A stretch of 48,925 nucleotides of DNA from Bacteroides sp. GTDB taxonomy: Bacteria; Bacteroidota; Bacteroidia; Bacteroidales; Bacteroidaceae. The stretch lies in the NCBI GenBank assembly GCA_020861095.1, contig JAJBTC010000037.1, positions 1 to 48,925 of the forward strand. The letters run 5' to 3'. The stretch's first letter is position 1. Every line of letters starts with the position of its first letter. The notes under the pieces are model-generated. The model was not told the origin of the DNA. It worked only from the letters and a program-made list of their open reading frames with translations, and ran no database searches. Both the position numbers and the translations under genes were made by a program. This document shows, piece after piece, positions 43,040 through 48,925 of this stretch.

Positions 43040-44965
43040 ATGAGACATACAATATTTCATCGATATCTCTCTTCACGGGTACTTCCCATTTGGACTGTTC
43101 TGCTGATAGATATCTTTATTACGGTTATCTCCTGTTTACTGGCTTATGCGTTGCGGTATGATTTCCGTAGCATATTTATGGCTCCTTCTACGGTAGATCG
43201 TACCATACTGTGGGCTGTTTTTGTGAATTTGGTTTGCTTCCGGTTCTTCCGTACCTATTCCAATGTGCTTCGCTTTTCCTCTTTTGTAGATATCATGCGC
43301 ATTTTTGTTTCGCTGACAGTCTCTTATGGGATTTTGATGGTAGCCAGTCTGGCTCTGGAAGCCTCTTTAAATATCAGGATTGGTACTCCCAGTGTATTAT
43401 TCATAGCCTATGTACTGAACTTCGCTATCATGACCTGTTCGCGGGTGATAGTGAAGATGGTGTTTGAACTGCTTAATTTTGATAGTCGCCACAGTTCGAA
43501 TGTATTTATCTATGGAGCTAAAGAAGCCGGAGTAAATATCGCCAAATCCCTGAAAGTCAATCTACGCAATCATTACCGCTTGAGAGGGTTTGTGACCGAT
43601 GAGCCGGAGCTTATTGGAAAAGTGATGATGGGGGTCAAAGTATATCCGAATGATGAGACATTGGTCGAGCTTATGAACGATAGAAATGTTCATATCCTTA
43701 TCGTGTCGCCTGCAAAAATGGATATATTGAAGAAAAGCGAACTGACAGATACATTGCTTGCCAGCAATATCAAACTGCTTACAGCCCCTTCTTTGAGTGA
43801 ATGGGGAGGTCAGACATTAGACCATACCCAATTGAAGGAGATCCAGATCGAAGACCTTCTTCAGCGCGAGTCTATCGAAGTAGATATTCATAAGATCGCT
43901 TCTCATTTAGAAGGAAAACGGGTGATGATAACCGGAGCAGCAGGTTCTATCGGGAGTGAGATCATGCGACAGGTGGCTTCTTTCAATCCGTATCAGATGG
44001 TACTGGTGGATCAGGCCGAAACTCCATTGCATGATATACGTCTGGAACTGCAGGAACGCTGGCGCAATCTGGATGCGGAAACCATTGTTGCGGATGTTTC
44101 TAATCTCACGCGTATGGAGGCGGTTTTCCGGACCTTCAGACCTCAATATGTATTTCATGCGGCTGCTTATAAACACGTACCTATGATGGAGGATAATGTA
44201 TCTGAATCCATACAGGTAAATGTATTGGGAAGTTGTATCATGGCAGACCTGGCAGTCAAGTATAAAGCGGAGAAGTTTGTCATGATCTCCACCGATAAAG
44301 CGGTGAATCCGACCAATGTAATGGGATGTTCCAAGCGTCTGGCAGAGATCTATATACAATCATTAGCTAAGAAATTGAGTCAGCAGGGAGGAAAACATGT
44401 AAAGTTTATCACTACGCGATTTGGAAATGTATTGGGCTCAAACGGATCGGTGATTCCACGTTTTCGTGACCAGATCCAGAAAGGTGGTCCGGTAACGGTT
44501 ACCCATCCGGAAATTATACGTTATTTCATGACCATCCCCGAAGCGTGTCGGCTGGTATTGGAAGCCGGTAGTATGGGTAACGGAGGAGAGATCTATATTT
44601 TTGACATGGGTAAGCCCGTTAAGATCGTAGATCTGGCCAAACGCATGATCAGCCTGTCCGGCAGGCCTGATGTCCGTATCGAATTCACCGGATTGCGTCA
44701 TGGAGAGAAACTATACGAAGAGTTGCTGAATGCCAAAGAATTGACCAGGCCCACTCATCATGAGAAGATCATGATAGCTACTGTGCGCGAGTATGACCAT
44801 GATGAAGTAAAAGAGCGTATCGAAACTCTGATCCGGGAGAGTTATACGTACGATCAGATGCGTATCGTTGCCGCGATGAAAGACATTGTTCCGGAATTTA
44901 TCAGTAAGAACTCCTGCTTTGAGGCATTGGATAGAAAAGAAGTCGATGCATCTATATGTCGTTGA
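43040..44965 (+). CDS. WbpM/CapD-type nucleotide-sugar 4,6-dehydratase (polysaccharide biosynthesis)
   Basis: This membrane-bound UDP-GlcNAc-type 4,6-dehydratase starts synthesis of modified sugars for surface polysaccharide or glycoprotein. The 641 residues have four N-terminal membrane helices (about 15-140), a CoA-binding-like Rossmann domain (about 145-280), then an extended SDR domain with ITGAAGSIGSE, HAAAYKHVPMMEDN and the STDKAVNPTNVMGCSKRLAE stretch, in which Met replaces the usual catalytic Tyr as in the FlaA1/WbpM/PglF group. RFGNVLGSNGSVIP and RHGEKLYEELL follow. It stands alone with a long leader and a very strong terminator. Confidence 0.93.
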   Translation: MRHTIFHRYLSSRVLPIWTVLLIDIFITVISCLLAYALRYDFRSIFMAPSTVDRTILWAVFVNLVCFRFFRTYSNVLRFSSFVDIMRIFVSLTVSYGILMVASLALEASLNIRIGTPSVLFIAYVLNFAIMTCSRVIVKMVFELLNFDSRHSSNVFIYGAKEAGVNIAKSLKVNLRNHYRLRGFVTDEPELIGKVMMGVKVYPNDETLVELMNDRNVHILIVSPAKMDILKKSELTDTLLASNIKLLTAPSLSEWGGQTLDHTQLKEIQIEDLLQRESIEVDIHKIASHLEGKRVMITGAAGSIGSEIMRQVASFNPYQMVLVDQAETPLHDIRLELQERWRNLDAETIVADVSNLTRMEAVFRTFRPQYVFHAAAYKHVPMMEDNVSESIQVNVLGSCIMADLAVKYKAEKFVMISTDKAVNPTNVMGCSKRLAEIYIQSLAKKLSQQGGKHVKFITTRFGNVLGSNGSVIPRFRDQIQKGGPVTVTHPEIIRYFMTIPEACRLVLEAGSMGNGGEIYIFDMGKPVKIVDLAKRMISLSGRPDVRIEFTGLRHGEKLYEELLNAKELTRPTHHEKIMIATVREYDHDEVKERIETLIRESYTYDQMRIVAAMKDIVPEFISKNSCFEALDRKEVDASICR

Positions 44966-44984
44966 TGGAAAAGAATATACTATC

Positions 44985-45033
44985 TATACAAACAGGCCCT
45001 TTCCGATATTATCGGAAAGGGCCTGTTTGTATA
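44985..45033. terminator. Perfect 49-bp palindromic terminator
   Basis: Two 24-base arms (TATACAAACAGGCCCTTTCC... and its exact reverse complement) flank one T. It lies between two convergent genes. The arms contain no mismatch, so the RNA hairpin would be extremely stable in either direction. Confidence 0.9.
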
Positions 45034-45045
45034 ATACACCTCTTC

Positions 45046-46030
45046 TTATGTAGGAGTCCCATTACTGAAATATTTCAGGAACTGAGTACGTTCGAACATG
45101 TTTATTCCTCTTATGTCTTTGCTATTGAGAGTCCTGTTGAATTGCGTAAGGTGAGTGAACCCGTGTCTTTCCATCCATTCTTTCAGGAAAGTGAGCATCT
45201 CTTCTATATACGCATTACCATGGCGATAAATGGTACTGCATATCTCTACGGCAGAAGCTCCTGCCAATAAAGCTTTGGCTACGTCGGCTGGTGCGTGCAC
45301 TCCACCCGAAACAGCATAATCCATCTTACTCACTACAGATGAAGCAATCCCTACCCAGCGCAATGAATCTGAGAGATCAGCCGGATGGCTCAATACATCA
45401 CCTGTTGTATGTGTCAGGTGTTCTATATCAATGTCCACCGGATAAAAACGATTAAATAGTACTACCGCTGCCGCACCATTGGCATATAACTGTTCGATCA
45501 ATGCTACAGGATTGGTAAAGTTACTTCCTAACTTCATAATTACCGGTATTCCGATACTCTGTTTGATTTTTCTCAAGATATCAATATGAAGCTGCTCAAA
45601 GGAACCATATTCATAATTAGCTATGGAGGGCAGACTCAATATATTGATCTCTAACGCATCGGCTCCAGCTTTCTCAATGTGTTTAGCAAATTCTGTCCAG
45701 GTATTATTCGTATGACAGTTGATACTGGCAATCACTGGTATGTCACATACCGCTTTACTGTCCCGGATCAGATCCAGGTATTCACTAAGAGCATGTTCCC
45801 GTATGTATCCTTCTAAGTATTCCGCTCCTTCCGGATAATAGACCGTATCGATCACTTTTTCGATTTCCAGAACAATCTGTTCTTCAAAAAGAGATTTCAG
45901 AACAAGTGCTCCGGCGCCGGCTTCTGCCAGCTTTTGATTTTTTTTCCGCGCTGTTTGTCAATCCCGAGCTACTGATGATAATGGGATTTTTCAGTTGCAA
46001 CCCTGCAAATTGTGTAGTTATATCTATCAT
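45046..46030 (-). pseudogene. Dihydroorotate dehydrogenase-like FMN protein, broken by a one-base frameshift
   Basis: The N-terminal part (start 46030) reads MIDITTQFAGLQLKNPIIIS, SSGLTNSAEK and then loses frame. Removing one base from the eight-T run at 45938-45945 gives ...SAEKNQKLAEAGAGALVLKS, LFEEQI and a continuous 327-residue barrel. The rest holds VIASINCHTNNTWTEFA, MKLGSNFTNP, SGGVHAPADVAKALLAGA and ends MFERTQFLKYF. This is the DHOD-like group common in Bacteroidetes, with an active-site Asn/Cys stretch but no proven substrate. The frameshift may be a sequencing error; otherwise the gene is inactive. Confidence 0.85.
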
Positions 46031-46435
46031 ACTATATTAGGTTAGTGTGTACGAATATACTATGTACGGTTTAATAAACCAAATAATTTGTATATTTGTT
46101 TGACAAACGTGGGCGCTTTGCTATTTACAGTTGGACGATTTACAATTTAAATGGCATAAGATAATTAAGAGCTTGTGTAAGAGTTTACTTATACCGATCA
46201 CGGGGATGGCTATGCTGTTCTTTAATCTCCAGTTCGTTTTTTCTTCAGATTTCTTATATCTTTGTTGACCTGTTGATTAGTTTATCTTTAGTCTTTTGAG
46301 ACGTAAATCCGTGCCTCTATATAGCCCATTAATATCTCTCACAACCGTTGGTTCAGAGTGATGTATTCTCCTATATTATCTCTTTGTATTTTCAAATCGT
46401 AAATTGTAAATTGTCCAATCGTAAATAGCGAAGCC
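46031..46435. other. Intergenic region between the DHOD-like gene and yggS
   Basis: There is no gene. GGTTTATTAAACC-type palindrome sequence (GGTTTAATAAACC) lies at 46068-46080. A TATATTTG box lies on plus at 46091-46098 with no gene to serve. An AACCGTTGGTT repeat fragment is near 46342. GTAAATTGTAAATTG-type repeats at 46391-46427 run almost to the yggS stop codon. Confidence 0.45.
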
Positions 46436-47101
46436 TTATGTTCTTTCTCCGAATATCCGGCTTCCCACCCGTATAAGAGTACTTCCTGCCTCTATGGCCA
46501 ATGGATAGTCATCGGACATTCCAATAGATAACTCCCGGAATTCGGGCCGGTCTTTGAAAAAAGCCTCTTTTATCTCCGTGTAGAAATCACCCAGGCTATG
46601 AAATTCTTTACGGATCTGTTGCTCATCGTCTGTGAAAGTGGCCATTCCCATCAGTCCGCATATACGAACGGAGGAGAGTGTTTTCCACTCCCCTTGATTC
46701 AACATTTGCCTGCATTCCTCAAAACTGAAACCGAATTTTGTCTCCTCTTCCGCGATATGGAGTTGCAACAAACAATCCAAGGTACGATTTGCTTTGGCCG
46801 CCTGTTTATTGACCTCTTCCAATAGTTTGTAAGAATCCACTCCGTGAATAAGAGATACAAAAGGCACGATGTATTTGATCTTATTCGTCTGGAGATGTCC
46901 GATGAAATGCCATTCAATATCTCCGGGCAGATTCTGTTGCTTATCTGTCAATTCCTGCACACGACTTTCGCCAAAGATCCGTTGGCCTGCTTCATAAGCC
47001 TCCCTAATTGCTTCTGACGGATGGAATTTGGAAACAGCTACTAATCGTACTCCATCGGGAAGAGTGGCCCGGATCTCCCGGATACGATCCCCGATACTCA
47101 T
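46436..47101 (-). CDS. yggS: YggS family PLP homeostasis protein
   Basis: This PLP-binding (beta/alpha)8-barrel protein buffers pyridoxal phosphate and affects amino-acid pools. The start is set at 47101 (MSIGDRIREI), one base after the stop codon of the DUF4494 gene; a longer reading to 47149 would overlap that gene. The 221 residues include the PLP Lys in VAVSKFHP, FGESRVQELTDK, WHFIGHLQTNKIKY, GLMGMATF and SIGMSDDYPLAIEAGSTLIR. It forms a tight pair with DUF4494, an arrangement I recall in other Bacteroidetes. Confidence 0.95.
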   Translation of the reverse strand: MSIGDRIREIRATLPDGVRLVAVSKFHPSEAIREAYEAGQRIFGESRVQELTDKQQNLPGDIEWHFIGHLQTNKIKYIVPFVSLIHGVDSYKLLEEVNKQAAKANRTLDCLLQLHIAEEETKFGFSFEECRQMLNQGEWKTLSSVRICGLMGMATFTDDEQQIRKEFHSLGDFYTEIKEAFFKDRPEFRELSIGMSDDYPLAIEAGSTLIRVGSRIFGERT

Positions 47102-47102
47102 G

Positions 47103-47567
47103 TTACACCTCCGGTTTATCGTTGGGCTCACTCTGGAACGGATAGACATCCATGATCGGAGTCTCTGTTACCGAAGCGATCTGATAGTCGGCCATTGTAC
47201 CCTTCATCCCTTCGTCTAATTTCCGTACCGCGTCACGCAAGTCGGCTGCCTGTACCAGCACCTGTGTAGCTGTTCTTTTTTCCGCGCCGCTTTTTTCATC
47301 TAATGTGATAAACAGGATCTTGCATTTAAACCAACGGTCAGCAGATTCTTCATCACTGAAAAACAGTTCACTATAATTGGCTCTCTTTATGTCTGATACG
47401 GTAAACTCTCCCGAAATGAACGGAGTGATCTCCTCTATGATCCTTGCTTCTGCCTCAGTGAAGCTGAGCGCATCTACCAGATACGGTTCGGTCACTTTCT
47501 TATTCATTCCATTCTCCATCGTTTTATCATACCGTATCTTACATTCAAACCACGTATGCATCATCAT
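47103..47567 (-). CDS. DUF4494 family protein
   Basis: The protein has 154 residues, is cytoplasmic and has no signal peptide. It contains HTWFECKIRYDK near the start, EPYLVDALSFTEAEARI, ANYSELFFSDEESADRWFKC and KFKIL-like strand KCKILFITLDEKSGAEKR, all matching DUF4494 of Bacteroidetes. Three ATGs in a row begin the gene; the third (47561) gives the family's usual MHTWFECK start. The function is unknown. Its stop codon is one base from the yggS ATG, so the two are surely co-transcribed. Confidence 0.88.
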   Translation of the reverse strand: MMMHTWFECKIRYDKTMENGMNKKVTEPYLVDALSFTEAEARIIEEITPFISGEFTVSDIKRANYSELFFSDEESADRWFKCKILFITLDEKSGAEKRTATQVLVQAADLRDAVRKLDEGMKGTMADYQIASVTETPIMDVYPFQSEPNDKPEV

Positions 47568-48080
47568 TCAATTGTTTTTATAAATTATAATTTCTTGATA
47601 ATAAACAGATACCTATATAAATGTATATACTATTAACAGGTTTCCTGTTGTTCAGGCAAAGGTAAATCTTTCTTTTCAGAAATAATCTCTCAAGCTTGAT
47701 TTTTCTCTGAACGAAAAACATTGCCAGGAGAGTTTGTTTGAAGTAAAACAGGATTTTATTTCGCACCCGTGTCAATTTTAGTAAAAGACTACGAAGAGAA
47801 TTTATTAATAATGAATGGATAAATAACAGAATAAATACGATGAGTAAAATCGAACTCGGCAACTTTTTTCAGAATGATGTCTTCATCGTGGAGGTAAAAG
47901 AATAGGATGCCGTTGTATTCGTAAAGTATACTATAGTCACAACAGTTACGTTTATAATGTTTTTTCATATGCGGTATCTGTTATAAGTATTACTTTCTAT
48001 TACAAAATAAATCTTTATATACTTTGATTAGTGTGTAAGTTTTGATAGATTTTACAACTTAACTGTACAATTCTGTACGT

Positions 48081-48130
48081 AAAGTCACATAAAGTCACGT
48101 AAAGTCACAAAGATGTACATAAAGTCTCAA
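48081..48130 (+). repeat. 10-bp-phased direct repeats upstream of the HU gene
   Basis: Five consecutive 10-mers read AAAGTCACAT, AAAGTCACGT, AAAGTCACAA, AGATGTACAT, AAAGTCTCAA. They are one helical turn apart and end about 40 bp before the -7 box, where a multimeric regulator could bind on one face of the DNA. Confidence 0.75.
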
Positions 48131-48168
48131 ATCTACCAGTTTGTCGATTTTTCCTTTTTGGCAGCCTG

Positions 48169-48176
48169 TATCTTTG
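48169..48176 (+). promoter_or_regulatory. -7 box of the HU-related gene
   Basis: TATCTTTG matches the Bacteroidetes -7 consensus. The region 19-21 bases upstream is T-rich (TTTT rather than TTTG). Transcription would start near 48183, leaving a leader of about 60 bases. Confidence 0.6.
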
Positions 48177-48241
48177 TCTCACAAGAGTTCCGGAACCTCT
48201 TTGCAAACCCTATTTAATTACAAACTTAATTTGAAAAAACA

Positions 48242-48730
48242 ATGGCAGTCGTTTACAAAAAAACATTGAAAAAAAATCCCATCAACCCGGATATAGAAAA
48301 GTATTATCCGCAGTTGGTCACCCTTGGTAAAAGTGTGGGTGAGGAGTATATCGCCCATCAGGTCAAAGAACTCAGTTCTCTTTCCAAAGGAGACATTCAG
48401 AGTGTGATCACCAACTTCTTAGATGTGGTACGAACCGCTTTGTACAGCGGGCATTCTGTGAATCTGAGGAACTTTGGAGTCTTTAGCTTATCGGCCCGGA
48501 CAGAAGGTGCTGATACGAAAGAAGAGTGTACGGCCCGAAACATCAAATCCATCCGTATCAACTTCAGGGCTTCGAAAAGCATCCGTCCGGATGTGAATGC
48601 CTCACGTGTCGATGATAAGATCGACTTTATCGACCTGGAATCGTACCTCAAACGAATGTCGGGAGTATATCTTCCTGATGGCAACAACAAGGATGAGGAT
48701 GGAGATAACGACTCAGGCCTGTTAGGATAG
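48242..48730 (+). CDS. HU-related DNA-binding protein
   Basis: This is a histone-like HU/IHF-fold protein of the longer Bacteroidetes type (about 150-165 residues; here 162). It has the N-terminal extension VVYKKTLKKNPINPDIEKYY, two helices with LGKSVGEEYIAHQVKELSSL and FLDVVRTALYSGHSVNLRNF, then GVFSLSART and the beta-arm region NIKSIRINFRASKSIRPDVN. An acidic tail (DGNNKDEDGDNDSG) may tune DNA binding. It has its own promoter, upstream phased repeats and a terminator. Confidence 0.92.
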   Translation: MAVVYKKTLKKNPINPDIEKYYPQLVTLGKSVGEEYIAHQVKELSSLSKGDIQSVITNFLDVVRTALYSGHSVNLRNFGVFSLSARTEGADTKEECTARNIKSIRINFRASKSIRPDVNASRVDDKIDFIDLESYLKRMSGVYLPDGNNKDEDGDNDSGLLG

Positions 48731-48758
48731 TCGCACTTGAGTCAGATCAGTAGAAAAG

Positions 48759-48792
48759 ACCGGAGCATACCCTGTATGTCTCCGGTTTTTTT
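48759..48792 (+). terminator. Intrinsic terminator after the HU-related gene
   Basis: ACCGGAG-CATAC pairs with GTATG-T-CTCCGGT, followed by seven T. Confidence 0.9.
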
Positions 48793-48817
48793 GTTCTTTT
48801 GTTCTTCTCTCTGTTCA

Positions 48818-48900
48818 ATTATCCAGTAACCTAACCGGATTATCCAGTGGTCTGATCAGATTATCTGGTAGTCTGATCAGATTATCTGGTAATGAACCCA
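48818..48900 (+). repeat. 21-bp tandem repeats at the window edge
   Basis: Four units start at 48818, 48839, 48860 and 48881. The consensus is ATTATCYRGTRRTCTGATCA plus G; the first and last are diverged. Units 2 and 3 contain the palindrome CTGATCAG. The tract may continue for a short way, but the window ends at 48925. Confidence 0.75.
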
Positions 48901-48925
48901 TGTATAAGCCGTATGGAAACCGGAT

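Larger units (their letters stand above)
47568..48241. other. AT-rich intergenic region before the HU gene
   Basis: There is no supportable gene. A 21-codon frame (47840-47905, MSKIELGNFFQNDVFIVEVK) is the only coding-like piece and may be a remnant. The right part holds the 10-bp-phased repeats (48081-48130) and the promoter of the HU gene. Confidence 0.45.

Noticed and set aside
46091..46098. Plus-strand promoter (TATATTTG) for a small RNA
   Set aside because: No proper TTTG partner at 19-21 bases and no downstream gene or terminator on that strand.
47578..47862. A 94-residue Leu/Ile-rich minus-strand frame
   Set aside because: Low-complexity AT-rich sequence with no start context or similarity; likely spurious.

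Overview
The window looks like chromosomal core DNA of a Bacteroidales bacterium, possibly Parabacteroides-like; the genus is an inference. The evidence is: several promoters with the Bacteroidetes form TTTG-N19-21-TAnnTTTG (upstream of the acyl-CoA ligase, dnaN, a 541-residue membrane protein, the long leader of the WbpM-type gene, and the HU gene); few Shine-Dalgarno sites; families typical of the phylum (DUF4494, DUF3127, DUF4348, HU-related protein, Bacteroidetes-type GDP-fucose synthase); and moderate GC. I see no rRNA, tRNA, CRISPR array or intact insertion sequence.

Layout. 0.35-9.2 kb: an Old Yellow Enzyme reductase, oleate hydratase, a surface protein made of 16-residue repeats, an AMP-forming acyl-CoA ligase, and the gmd-fcl pair that makes GDP-L-fucose. 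9.4-10.8 kb: a cytoplasmic GH13 alpha-amylase. 10.8-14.4 kb: an AT-rich gene-poor stretch holding a perfect 24-bp inverted repeat, then a minus-strand stress cluster (manganese catalase with small hydrophilic, YtxH-like and Cys-motif proteins). 14.5-21.7 kb: a plus-strand biosynthetic run purU-hisH-hisA-hisF-hisIE-ftsE-lysC-lysA. 21.7-25.3 kb: a compound repeat region, an atypical ferritin, a frameshifted DUF2721 gene and kbl. 25.6-30.2 kb: a DUF4348 lipoprotein, murB, a PhnP-like metallo-hydrolase and a membrane-anchored protein. 30.3-36.8 kb: an SSB-like DUF3127 gene divergent from dnaN, then a DnaQ-like exonuclease, coaBC, recN and rlmB. 37.2-48.9 kb: a pseudoprotease-TPR protein, ridA, folC, phoH, a WbpM/CapD-type dehydratase, a frameshifted dihydroorotate dehydrogenase-like gene, yggS, DUF4494 and an HU-related protein.

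How the genes work together. HisH/HisF, HisA and HisIE carry histidine synthesis from PR-ATP to IGP; PurU at the head of the run links it to one-carbon balance. LysC and LysA are the first and last steps of lysine synthesis. MurB, FtsE and the WbpM-type enzyme serve the envelope. DnaN, the DnaQ-like nuclease, RecN, the SSB-like protein and the HU protein serve DNA replication and repair. Catalase, ferritin and the OYE reductase suggest defence against oxidative and electrophile stress.

The most unusual non-coding content is an interspersed family of small AT-rich repeats (GATTTACGATT core, often ending in GAGACGCA / TGCGTCTC). It sits in many intergenic gaps, forms a ~150-bp inverted pair downstream of lysA, and in places runs exactly up to start or stop codons (hisH, hisA, recN, rlmB). 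Other structures of note are three tandem ~70-bp units upstream of phoH, 10-bp-phased repeats upstream of the HU gene, and 21-bp tandem repeats at the right edge. Two genes carry single-base homopolymer frameshifts, which may be sequence errors.
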